A DNA stretch of 64,000 nucleotides from JACVRW01 sp963813495 (GTDB lineage Bacteria; Actinomycetota; Thermoleophilia; Solirubrobacterales; Thermoleophilaceae). The translations under genes and the position numbers were made by a program. Below are positions 34,401 through 41,646 of this stretch, in pieces. The notes beneath the pieces were generated by a model that ran no database searches, was not told the DNA's origin, and was given only the letters and a program-made list of their open reading frames with translations. Numbering within the stretch: the stretch's first letter is position 1; every line of letters begins with the position of its first letter. Where the stretch lies: contig CAWEZC010000010.1 of the NCBI GenBank assembly GCA_963813495.1, forward strand, positions 62,001 to 126,000, written 5' to 3'.

Positions 34401-34658
34401 TTGCGCCCTGGCTCGGCGCCTCTCAAGATCGCCGTCACTACCGATACAACCGAAAGGACACTCTGGTCAGGGGGCACTTACGGACGCTGGATCGGAATCA
34501 TCAGCGCGAGCTTCGGGGCGATCGGGGCGTTGCTGTCGATTCCCGGTTACCCGTTCTGGTCGCTGTGCGTGTTCATCCTCGACGTGCTCGTGATCTACGG
34601 CCTGGCCGTCTACGGCGGCCACCGCCCGGATGAATCGCGCGTGCGGGCGGCGAGGTAG
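34401..34658 (+). pseudogene. truncated DUF7144-like membrane protein (C-terminal half)
   Basis: From about 34464 the plus strand encodes SGGTYGRWIGIISASFGAIG and PFWSLCVFILDVLVIYGLAV. These are the last two helices of a four-helix actinobacterial membrane-protein family (DUF7144-like by pattern). The first two helices are missing: upstream codons are unrelated and the only start is a TTG at 34401. I read it as a 5'-deleted gene, though an 85-residue two-helix product cannot be excluded. The rest of 34281-34754 holds only dyad B and the promoter of the receiver gene. Confidence 0.5.
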
Positions 34659-34670
34659 GAGACCGCGAAT

Positions 34671-34689
34671 TCACCCGCATCGGATGATG
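34671..34689. promoter_or_regulatory. regulatory dyad B upstream of lone receiver gene
   Basis: TTCACCC-GCATC-GGATGAT, 22 bases before TAGGTT (34712-34717). The predicted transcript start near 34724 leaves a 30-base leader with a GAGGGG-type ribosome site before ATG 34755. Confidence 0.7.
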
Positions 34690-34754
34690 CGCCGGCCCGA
34701 GAGCTCGCCTTAGGTTCAGGTTTGGTCATCGACAGGAGGGAGAGGGGCGGACCG

Positions 34755-35141
34755 ATGGGCACCCTGGCCGAGAATCCCGTGGCCGTCCTCGCTGTCGATG
34801 ACCAGCGGATCTTCCTGGATGTCGCTCGTGAGGTGGTGGCGGCAACCCCTGGGTTCGACTGGGTGGGTGGAGCCACTTCGGGCGAAGAGGGGCTGGCCGC
34901 GGTGCGTGAGCTCGGCCCGGAGCTCGTGCTGCTCGACGTGCGCATGCCGGGCATGGACGGCATCGAGGTCGCGTGCCGGCTTACCGAGAGCCACCCGGAC
35001 GTGGTGGTGGTGCTGATCTCGATGGAGGAGGGGCCGGCGATCGCCTCGGCGGCCGAGGACTGCGGCGCCGCGACCCTCGTGCGCAAGCAGGACTTCGGTC
35101 CGGCCATGCTGCGCCGGCTGTGGCGCAGCCACAGCTCCTAG
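34755..35141 (+). CDS. stand-alone response-regulator receiver domain
   Basis: A CheY-like single receiver domain, 128 residues with no output domain. Acidic pair VDDQ at 15-16, phosphoacceptor Asp61 in LVLLDVRMPGMDG, conserved switch residue SMEE region near 90, and lysine in LVRKQDF near 112. It converges on the histidine kinase gene with a 4-base overlap of stops, so it may compete for or relay phosphate from that kinase. ATG 34755 is chosen on a GAGGGGCGG ribosome site; the upstream TTG 34722 would lie at the predicted transcript start. Expression is predicted from dyad B. Confidence 0.85.
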   Translation: MGTLAENPVAVLAVDDQRIFLDVAREVVAATPGFDWVGGATSGEEGLAAVRELGPELVLLDVRMPGMDGIEVACRLTESHPDVVVVLISMEEGPAIASAAEDCGAATLVRKQDFGPAMLRRLWRSHSS

Positions 35142-37018
35142 GCCGGCACGGGCACCGGGATCTTGCCGATCACCCGGGTGCCGTCTCCCGGCCGGGAGCG
35201 GATCTCCAGCGTGCCCCCGACGGCCGACACGCGATCGCGCATGTTCAGCAGGCCGTCGCCCATGTCGCCGTGGTCCATGCTGAACCCGGGTCCGTCGTCG
35301 CGGACCTCGAAACGCAGGTCACCGTTGCGGTGCAGCGCTATCGACACCGAGTTGGCCTCGGGTGCGTGCTTGGCCACGTTCTGCAGCGCCTCGAGGCAAC
35401 AGAAGTAGGCGGCCGTCTCGACGTCCTCGGGGTAGCGGTCGCCTCCCTCGGCCGCCACCGAGGCGGGGATCGGCGATTGGAGAGCCGCGGTGCGCAGCGC
35501 TTCGGTGAGCCCGCGAGCTTCGAGCACCGACGGGTAGACGCCCGCCGCGAGCGAGCGCAGCTCGTCCAGGGCGGCGTCCACCTCGTCGCCCAGCCGATGC
35601 AGCATCGCCCGCGCCCGCGAGGGGCTCTGATCCATCACCTCCTCGGCCAGCTCGAGCCGGATGCGCAGTGCCACCAGCCGCTGCTGGCCACCGTCGTGCA
35701 GGTCGCGTTCGATACGGCGGCGCTCGTCGTCGGCAGCGGCGAGGATGCGGGCTCGCGATGCACGCAGCTCGCTCAGCGAAGTCTCCACGCGCTCGGCCAG
35801 GCGCTGGTTGTCGCCCCACACGAATGCATAGGCCCCCACCGCCTCCAGGAAAGCGCGCTGCTCGGCAAGTGCGGAATCGTGAATCAGCGCGGCCACAGGA
35901 CCGGCGTCGTCGGAGATCAGCGTGGCGGAGCGGTTGGAGGGGGGCGGAGGCAGCCCGATCGGCCGATCGTCGGCGTCGAGCCAGCCGCCGACGCCCTCGT
36001 TGCTCCAGTAGGCGAGCTCGACCGTGGGGTCGCCGAGAGTGTCGGCGAGCAGGTCGCGGCGCTGGGCCTGATTGCGGTGGCCGGGCAGCGCGTGAGCGAG
36101 GCTGACCAGGCAATCCGCGGTGTGGATACGCCAGCGCAGCAGTCCGATGAGGAAGGCGATGCAGATCGCTGGCAGGCCCAGGGCGATCAGCCCCGTCACC
36201 ACCGTCAGGACCGAGTCGTCGGTGCCGGCGCGCCTGAGACCCAGGCCCGCAACTATGGCCAGCGTGCGCAGGATGGCCAGCACCAGCACGGGCGTGAGCG
36301 TGCGCCGCATCAGCGGCGTGAGGTGCCGGATCCGGTAGGCCAGCCGTGCGATGACGGCGAGCATGATCGCGGCCACGAGCAGCTCCCGCAGCGGCACGAG
36401 CACGTCGTCGAGCAGGGCGGGCTCGGAACCGGTGAGCATGAATGCGTTATCCGGACACGAGGCGGTGCAGGTGGAGAACTGCGCTGGCGTCGGAAAGCTC
36501 TCCGTGAAGAGGACGGTGGGCACGAACAGAACCAGCACGAGCGCGGCCGCGCCACCGGCCAGCCAGCGGTCCACCGGCGACGTCAGCCGGCCCGACGGGA
36601 ACGAGAGCATCAGATAAATCAAGCCGGCCTCGACGGTCCAGCCGGCCATGCGGCCGATGCTGTAGATCGCGCCGTCGCTCGAGCTCGACAGCGCGGCGAA
36701 GAACCAGGCCACGCCGGCCAGCACCAGAAGGCGGCCGAAGCGGGCGTGGGTGCCCTCCCTCCAGGCGTACAGCCCGACCGCGATCGGCGTGGCCACGATG
36801 ATCGCCTGTCGCTCGGCGAGCGAGACCGCGTGGGGCATGTCGCCGGCCAGCGCGATCGCCGCGGCGGCGCCCGCCAACAGGACCCCGGCCCCGCCCAGGG
36901 CAAGCGCGGCGGGCAGACTCAGTCCGTGCGCGTCCGTGGCTGGGGATCGGTCTGAGCGCGAGGGCAAAGCTCGAGCGCGGGCAGACGTCCTGCCGCGAGA
37001 ACGGCGAACCGGTTCCAC
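35138..37018 (-). CDS. membrane sensor histidine kinase (NarX/DesK type, HisKA_3)
   Basis: A 626-residue kinase with about eight N-terminal helices (residues 30-330), a variable linker, then ERRRIERDLHDGGQQRL with the phospho-histidine near 440. The HATPase domain has ALQNVAKHAPEA (N box), RDDGPGF (G1) and GDGLLNMRDR (G2). The GTG at 37018 is chosen because GGAGGAG lies about 8 bases upstream and a minus-strand -10 box TACGGT (37049-37044) lies before that; longer in-frame starts would overlap this promoter. Divergent from the NarL-type regulator at 37111, its probable partner. Confidence 0.88.
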   Translation of the reverse strand: MEPVRRSRGRTSARARALPSRSDRSPATDAHGLSLPAALALGGAGVLLAGAAAAIALAGDMPHAVSLAERQAIIVATPIAVGLYAWREGTHARFGRLLVLAGVAWFFAALSSSSDGAIYSIGRMAGWTVEAGLIYLMLSFPSGRLTSPVDRWLAGGAAALVLVLFVPTVLFTESFPTPAQFSTCTASCPDNAFMLTGSEPALLDDVLVPLRELLVAAIMLAVIARLAYRIRHLTPLMRRTLTPVLVLAILRTLAIVAGLGLRRAGTDDSVLTVVTGLIALGLPAICIAFLIGLLRWRIHTADCLVSLAHALPGHRNQAQRRDLLADTLGDPTVELAYWSNEGVGGWLDADDRPIGLPPPPSNRSATLISDDAGPVAALIHDSALAEQRAFLEAVGAYAFVWGDNQRLAERVETSLSELRASRARILAAADDERRRIERDLHDGGQQRLVALRIRLELAEEVMDQSPSRARAMLHRLGDEVDAALDELRSLAAGVYPSVLEARGLTEALRTAALQSPIPASVAAEGGDRYPEDVETAAYFCCLEALQNVAKHAPEANSVSIALHRNGDLRFEVRDDGPGFSMDHGDMGDGLLNMRDRVSAVGGTLEIRSRPGDGTRVIGKIPVPVPA

Positions 37019-37043
37019 CCCTGGCGCTCCTCCTGTGGCGACA

Positions 37044-37110
37044 ACCGTAAGGCATTTCACGTTGGCCCGCAGGCTTCGCACCGCGCTGTCACGACGGTTA
37101 TGGTCCGCGC
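37044..37110. promoter_or_regulatory. divergent promoters for histidine kinase and NarL regulator
   Basis: Minus strand: TACGGT (37049-37044) before the kinase leader. Plus strand: TATGGT (37099-37104) followed by 6 bases and the GTG start of the regulator, a leaderless arrangement. The WTCAYCC dyad is not present here. Confidence 0.5.
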
Positions 37111-37806
37111 GTGACCCGCGTCATCCTGGCCGACGACAGCTTCATCGTGCGAGAGGGGCTGCGCGAGCTGCTGGCCGCCCAGCCCGGGATCGAGGTGGTC
37201 GGCGCCTGTGACGACCTCGAAGCACTGATGCAGACCGTCGATGACGAGCGGCCCGACGTCGTGATCACCGACATTCGCATGCCGCCGTCCCACACCGACG
37301 AGGGCATCCAGGCCGCCGCGCTACTGCGGAAGTCGCACCCGGAGGTGGGGGTGATGGTGCTGAGCCAGTACGCCCATCCGGGCTATGTCCTCGAGCTGCT
37401 CGAATCGGGCTCGGACGGGCGGGCCTACCTGCTCAAGGAACGCGTGCACGACCTGGCCCAGCTCACCTCCGCCATCGAGGCGGTGGCGACCGGGGGATCG
37501 GTCATCGACCCCAAGATCGTCGAGCTGCTGGTGTCGGCGCGAGCGGCCGGCGAGGCCTCACCGCTGGCGGAGCTGAGCGAGCGCGAGCGCGAGGTGCTCG
37601 CCGAGATTGCTCAGGGCAAGAGCAACCTCGCGATCGCTGAAACTCTCGGGGTCAGCAAGCGCGCTGTGGAGAAGAACACGCACTCGATCTTCCTGAAGCT
37701 GCGGCTCGCCGGTGAGGCTAAGGTGAGCCGGCGCGTGAAGGCCGCCCTTCTGTTCCTCAGCTCCGAAGAATTCGCGCCTTCTCCGACTGGAACTCCTCCT
37801 CGGTGA
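37111..37806 (+). CDS. NarL/LuxR-family response regulator
   Basis: DNA-binding two-component regulator of 231 residues. Receiver: ILADDSFIVREGL, phosphoacceptor D54 in VVITDIRMPPSHTDEG, a form common in actinobacteria. LuxR-type HTH: LSEREREVLAEIAQGKSNLA and ETLGVSKRAVEKNTHSIFLK near 155-195. NarL/DosR-type dimers bind short inverted repeats upstream of -35, so it is a candidate for the six-copy dyad seen in this window. Leaderless GTG start. Its 3' end overlaps the convergent SHOCT gene by 50 bases. Confidence 0.88.
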   Translation: MTRVILADDSFIVREGLRELLAAQPGIEVVGACDDLEALMQTVDDERPDVVITDIRMPPSHTDEGIQAAALLRKSHPEVGVMVLSQYAHPGYVLELLESGSDGRAYLLKERVHDLAQLTSAIEAVATGGSVIDPKIVELLVSARAAGEASPLAELSEREREVLAEIAQGKSNLAIAETLGVSKRAVEKNTHSIFLKLRLAGEAKVSRRVKAALLFLSSEEFAPSPTGTPPR

Positions 37807-38041
37807 GCACACCCTGCTCCTTGAGGCCGGCGAGCTCCTTTAGCTGCTCGACGCGGTCCTCCGCCGGGGCGGGGGCGGCCGCCGGAGGGGGTGGGGGCTC
37901 GGGCTCGGCGGAGCCCTGGCCGGCATACGGATCCTGCGCCCCCCAGCGCTGGGCCTGCCGGCGGCTTACGCGATTGGAGACGGCGGTGGCGGTGCCCGCC
38001 ACCACGGCGGTGCGGGCCATGCCGCGAAGCAAACCTGGCAT
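37757..38041 (-). CDS. small SHOCT-domain protein
   Basis: A 94-residue protein: an alanine/threonine-rich N-terminus (RTAVVAGTATAVSNRVSRRQ), a proline-rich linker (PEPPPPPAAAPAPA), and the SHOCT motif VEQLKELAGLKEQGVLTEEE then FQSEKARILRS. Downstream of and probably in an operon with the DUF6325-like gene (18-base gap), hence under dyad E. Its 3' end overlaps the NarL regulator gene on the other strand. Function unknown. Confidence 0.8.
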   Translation of the reverse strand: MPGLLRGMARTAVVAGTATAVSNRVSRRQAQRWGAQDPYAGQGSAEPEPPPPPAAAPAPAEDRVEQLKELAGLKEQGVLTEEEFQSEKARILRS

Positions 38042-38059
38042 TTCAGTGTCCCTTTCTTT

Positions 38060-38506
38060 CTAGGAAACCGCTTCGGCGGCGTCCAGGGCGTCGATCAAGT
38101 CCTGCACCGGGATGCGCTGGAAATCGACCAGCACGCCCCCATTCCGGCGCACGGCGGCGGCGAACGGCGCCGCCCAGCGGTTCTCGTAGACGATCAGCAC
38201 GGCCGCGCTGCCTGGTTCGATGGCCTCCGCGGCGGTGGACACGTCGTCATCGCCCAGCAGTCCGGAGGAGGCTCCGTCGAAGACCTGGAAGTCGCCCAGA
38301 CGCTCTGGTCCGATGTCGCTGGCCTGGAAGCCAGAGAAGCTGCCGTCCTCGTTCTCCATTACGAACATGACATCGAGCACCCGGATGATTCCGCGCTCGA
38401 CGAGATCGAGCATCAGCGGGACGGCATCGCCCGTCATCGGGGCGTCCGCCGGATAGGCGATGACCACGATGTCGATCGGGCCGAGTTCCTCTTCGTGCGC
38501 TTCCAT
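38060..38506 (-). CDS. DUF6325/DUF1269-like protein
   Basis: A 148-residue acidic protein starting MEAHEEELGPIDIVVIAYP, with LVERGIIRVLDVMFVMENED and AAVLIVYENRWAAPFAAAVR. This pattern is typical of small actinobacterial DUF6325-family proteins often found beside SHOCT genes. No enzymatic motif is visible. ATG 38506 has GGAGG 5 bases upstream; a second ATG 4 bases earlier is out of frame. Expressed from dyad E with a 27-base leader by prediction. Confidence 0.78.
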   Translation of the reverse strand: MEAHEEELGPIDIVVIAYPADAPMTGDAVPLMLDLVERGIIRVLDVMFVMENEDGSFSGFQASDIGPERLGDFQVFDGASSGLLGDDDVSTAAEAIEPGSAAVLIVYENRWAAPFAAAVRRNGGVLVDFQRIPVQDLIDALDAAEAVS

Positions 38507-38567
38507 CCATGCCTCCGTTGTGGGCAGTCGGGGAGGCCCAGCGTAGGTGCGGGCTGGGTTGGCGCGC

Positions 38568-38586
38568 ATCATCCCAAACGGGTGAT
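38568..38586. promoter_or_regulatory. regulatory dyad E upstream of DUF6325-SHOCT operon
   Basis: Read on the minus strand, ATCACCC-GTTTG-GGATGAT, then 22 bases, then TACGCT (38545-38540). Transcription would begin near 38533. On the plus strand the nearest TANNNN box before tatA is at a different spacing (19 bases, TAGGAA), so tatA control by this site is less likely. Confidence 0.7.
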
Positions 38587-38639
38587 CCACCTGCGCTCCG
38601 CTGCGTAGGAAGGAGGGCCCACCCACTCAAGGAGGCCCC

Positions 38640-38828
38640 ATGCCCGGTATCGGACCCATGGAACTGATTGTCGTACTCATCGTCGCCCTGATCATCTTCG
38701 GCCCCAAGAAGCTCCCCGAGCTCGGCAAGTCGCTGGGCAGCGGGATGCGCAGCTTCAAGGACTCCGTGAGCGGTGGCGACCGCGAAGAGCTGCCCGCCGC
38801 GGACGGCGCGCCCGCCGAGAAGTCCTGA
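38640..38828 (+). CDS. tatA: Sec-independent (Tat) translocase subunit TatA
   Basis: A 62-residue protein with one N-terminal helix (MELIVVLIVALIIFG) directly followed by the TatA hinge and amphipathic helix signature FGPKKLPELGKSLGSGMRSF. It forms the pore-like assembly for export of folded proteins across the plasma membrane. AAGGAGG lies 5 bases before the ATG. Followed 19 bases later by tatC. Confidence 0.92.
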   Translation: MPGIGPMELIVVLIVALIIFGPKKLPELGKSLGSGMRSFKDSVSGGDREELPAADGAPAEKS

Positions 38829-38847
38829 GTTCTCCGGAGCCCGGCAG

Positions 38848-39600
38848 GTGATCCGCCGGATCAAGCCGGTCGCCCACGACGACGAGCTGTCGCTGGTCGA
38901 CCATCTCGACGAGCTGCGAGCCCGCCTGTTGGTGGCGCTCGCGGCCTTCGTGGTGGCCTTCGCGCTGACGGCTTGGCAGAACGACCCCGTGCTCGACATC
39001 ATGAACGCCCCGCTTCCCGACGGGTTCCAGCCGATCACGCTCGGACCGGCAGAGCCGTTCATCCAGACGCTCAAGAACGCCGGCTACGCGGCGATCCTGC
39101 TCACGCTTCCGGTGCTCCTCTACCAGGCGTATGCCTTCGTGGTGCCGGCGCTCCACCCGCGCGAGCGACGCATGGCGCTACCGATGCTGCTGATGGTGCC
39201 GGTCCTGTTCATCGCCGGGGTGGTGTTCTGTTACGTCGTCGTCCTGCCCCCGGCGCTCGATTTCCTGCTCTCGTTCAATGACTCGCAGTTCAACAATCAG
39301 CTGCGGGCGAGCGACTACTACGACTTCTCCGTGCTGACCATGCTCGCCATGGGCCTCGGCTTCCAGGTGCCGGTGGGCGTGCTGGTGCTCACCCGCCTGG
39401 GCGTGCTCTCCTACGACAAGCTGCGGCGCAGCCGCCGCTACGCCATCGTCGGGATCGCCGTACTGGCCGCGCTGCTGCCCACGCTCGACCCGATCACGCT
39501 GGTGCTCGAGATGGTGCCCCTGATGGCGCTCTACGAGTTGAGTATCCAGCTCTCGAGGCTGGTCGAGCCCGGCGGTTGGGCACAGCGAGAACCGGCCTAG
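38848..39600 (+). CDS. tatC: Sec-independent (Tat) translocase subunit TatC
   Basis: Receptor for twin-arginine signal peptides, 250 residues and six helices. Conserved: SLVDHLDELRARL at the N-terminus, PFIQTLKNAGYAAILLTLPV, PALHPRERR, and YDFSVLTMLAMGLGFQVPVG. GTG 38848 with GGAG 8 bases upstream is chosen; the earlier ATG in frame overlaps tatA and adds an unrelated sequence. No tatB is nearby, and TatA can serve both roles in such genomes. Confidence 0.92.
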   Translation: MIRRIKPVAHDDELSLVDHLDELRARLLVALAAFVVAFALTAWQNDPVLDIMNAPLPDGFQPITLGPAEPFIQTLKNAGYAAILLTLPVLLYQAYAFVVPALHPRERRMALPMLLMVPVLFIAGVVFCYVVVLPPALDFLLSFNDSQFNNQLRASDYYDFSVLTMLAMGLGFQVPVGVLVLTRLGVLSYDKLRRSRRYAIVGIAVLAALLPTLDPITLVLEMVPLMALYELSIQLSRLVEPGGWAQREPA

Positions 39601-39760
39601 CCCGTGCCTTTGGGCGCGTAAGCCTCCACCGATCTTGCGCACGAACGGGTTGGGGGGTGCGGACAGCGCCGGGATAAGGGATAACTCAGTCACCGTTTCG
39701 GCAGGGGCCGGACGGAGCCGGTAACGGGCATGGAAGCCAAGCGGGCCGGGAGGCTGGCCG
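39601..39760 (+). promoter_or_regulatory. possible structured leader before the HD-GYP gene
   Basis: This 160-base gap contains several strong stems: GCCC/GGGC right after tatC, CCGGCTCC/GGAGCCGG-like pairing near 39705-39722, and GGCCGG/CCGGCC-type pairings near 39740-39760. It has no coding potential. The end resembles a riboswitch-like fold only loosely. Confidence 0.2.
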
Positions 39761-41041
39761 ATGTTGTGGACGATTCTGCTGGTGGCGAGCGCATGGACGC
39801 TCGCGTCCGTGCTGCTGTCGCTGCTCCTGTTCCCGTTGTGGGAGAGCGCCAAGCGCGGTGACCGCGCGCAGCAGCGCCTTGACGAGCCGTTTGCCGGCGG
39901 CGAGTTCGCCCGGGAACCGGCGAGCGGGGCCTGGGCGCTGCCCGGCGACACCTCGCCGGCCGCCCCGCAAGGGCGCTCCGCACACGGCATCCCGTCGCCC
40001 CAGCGTCTCGGCTATGCCGGCCTCGTCCTCGAGCGCCTGGCCGAGCACGCCCGCGCCGTGCTCGCTGTCGATGGCGTGTGCATACTGGTCTGCGAGCGCG
40101 GGCAGACCGAGGTCGCCACCGTGGTGGCCGGCTCCGGCCTGGGCGAGCGCTTCGTACGGCACGGCTTCTCGGCGCAGAGCGGGCTCGCAGGGATGGCGCT
40201 GCGAACGGGCCGGCCCGTGATCCTGCCCGCCGCCCCTGGAGTTCCCGGTTCGCCCGAGTCCTTCACGCCCGAGCCGTTCGCGCGCGACGAGGTGCGCACC
40301 GCAGCGGCGGCGCCTCTGTCCGCCCCGCTGGGACCATGTGGCGCGCTCGTGGTCGGCTCGGCCGAGGCGGGGCCCGAGCTCGGCCTGATGGAGCTCGAGC
40401 TGTTGTCCGAGTTTGCGGGCCTGGCCAGCCGGGCGCTGCGCCACCACCAGCAGCGCGAGCTCGTTGCGGCCGACTCCGAGGCGGAGATCAGGGCGCTGGT
40501 CGGCGCGCTGGCCAGGGCTGACGGCGCGACCTTTCGCCACTCGCTCGAGGTGGCCGAGCTGGCCACCCGGGTGGGGCGCCGGCTGGGGCTCGATCGTGAC
40601 GAGCTGCTCGAGCTCGAGCTGGCCGCCCTGCTTCACGACATCGGCAAGCTGAGACTGCCCGCGGAGCTGCTCGTCAGGCCCGGGCCGCTCAGCAAGGACG
40701 AATGGCAGCTCGTGGAGCGCCACCCCGAGTGGGGAGCCGACATCGTGGCCGGCATCCCCGGCCTCGAGGCGGTCGCGATGATCGTTCGCCTCCACCACGA
40801 GCGCGCCGACGGCACGGGCTACCCGCATGAGCTCCCCCACGAGCGTATCCCGAAGGCGAGCCGCATCGTGGCGGTCTGCGACGCCTACGGCGCGATGACC
40901 GCCGGCCGTCCCTACCAGGAGTCCGTCGAGCCGGGCGACGCCGTGGCGGAGCTCTCGCGCCATTGCGGCACTCAGTTCGACCCCGAGAGCGTTCGCACGC
41001 TCGCCCGCATCCTCGAGGGACAGTCGCTGGCTACGGCCTGA
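39761..41041 (+). CDS. GAF and HD-GYP domain protein (probable c-di-GMP phosphodiesterase)
   Basis: A 426-residue protein: one N-terminal helix (TILLVASAWTLASVLLSLLL), a GAF sensor domain about residues 85-235, then an HD-GYP domain. It shows FRHSLEVAELATRVGRRLG, LLHDIGKLRLP with the HD pair near 291, and the HHERADGTGYPHEL signature near 346, completing the metal site and the GYP motif. HD-GYP enzymes break down cyclic di-GMP. No GGDEF partner is in this window. It stands alone between tatC and the cupin gene. Confidence 0.87.
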   Translation: MLWTILLVASAWTLASVLLSLLLFPLWESAKRGDRAQQRLDEPFAGGEFAREPASGAWALPGDTSPAAPQGRSAHGIPSPQRLGYAGLVLERLAEHARAVLAVDGVCILVCERGQTEVATVVAGSGLGERFVRHGFSAQSGLAGMALRTGRPVILPAAPGVPGSPESFTPEPFARDEVRTAAAAPLSAPLGPCGALVVGSAEAGPELGLMELELLSEFAGLASRALRHHQQRELVAADSEAEIRALVGALARADGATFRHSLEVAELATRVGRRLGLDRDELLELELAALLHDIGKLRLPAELLVRPGPLSKDEWQLVERHPEWGADIVAGIPGLEAVAMIVRLHHERADGTGYPHELPHERIPKASRIVAVCDAYGAMTAGRPYQESVEPGDAVAELSRHCGTQFDPESVRTLARILEGQSLATA

Positions 41042-41084
41042 GGCCAAACCGGAATACGCACGCTCGATCGGCGGTCGTATCAAC

Positions 41085-41639
41085 ATGACGACCGGCACCA
41101 TCCTTCCCCGCCGCATCAAGAACCCCGTACAGGGTGATGTGGCCATCTTCCTGGAGACGAGCGAGGAGTCGGGCGGCGAGCGCTCGCTGTTCGCCCTCGA
41201 GGTGGAGCCCGGCGGCCATGTGACTCCGCACCTCCATCAAACCTACGCCGAGCACTTCGTCGTGCGCGAGGGCCGGCTCACGGTCACCATCGGCGAGTCC
41301 CGTCATGAGCTGAGCCCCGGCGAGGAGGCCCTGGTCTCGCCCGGCGCGCTGCACTCGTGGTGCAACGACGGCAGCGAGCGCGCGGTGGCCGACGTGGAAT
41401 TGCGGCCCGGGCACCCGGGCTTCGAGAAATCCCTGCGGGTGGCCTACGGGCTCGCCGCCGACGGCCGTGCTCTCTCCAACGGCCTGCCGCGCAATCCCTT
41501 GCACACCGCCCTGCTGCTCGCCTGGGCGGAGGCTCGGCTGCCCGCGGCCTACGCCGCCGTGGCTCCCGGGCTGGGGGCGCTGGCCTGGCTGGCCCGCCGC
41601 CTGGGCGTCGAGCGCGACCTGGAGCGCCGCTACCTCTGA
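41085..41639 (+). CDS. cupin-domain protein
   Basis: A 184-residue single cupin with the metal-site motif GGHVTPHLHQTYAEHFVVRE near residues 44-63 (two His and a Glu) and the second cupin motif PGALHSWCND near 85. About 75 C-terminal residues are helical and alanine-rich (WAEARLPAAYAAVAPGL). Substrate unknown; possibly a small-molecule isomerase or sensor. Converges on the ABC exporter with 7 bases between stops. Confidence 0.75.
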   Translation: MTTGTILPRRIKNPVQGDVAIFLETSEESGGERSLFALEVEPGGHVTPHLHQTYAEHFVVREGRLTVTIGESRHELSPGEEALVSPGALHSWCNDGSERAVADVELRPGHPGFEKSLRVAYGLAADGRALSNGLPRNPLHTALLLAWAEARLPAAYAAVAPGLGALAWLARRLGVERDLERRYL

Positions 41640-41646
41640 GCGCCGT

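Noticed and set aside
39601..39760. Possible cyclic-di-GMP riboswitch before the HD-GYP gene
   Set aside because: Stems are present and the gene is a plausible target, but the conserved core (GGCAAACC and ACGCAAAGCC) is absent; only a loose end similarity remains.
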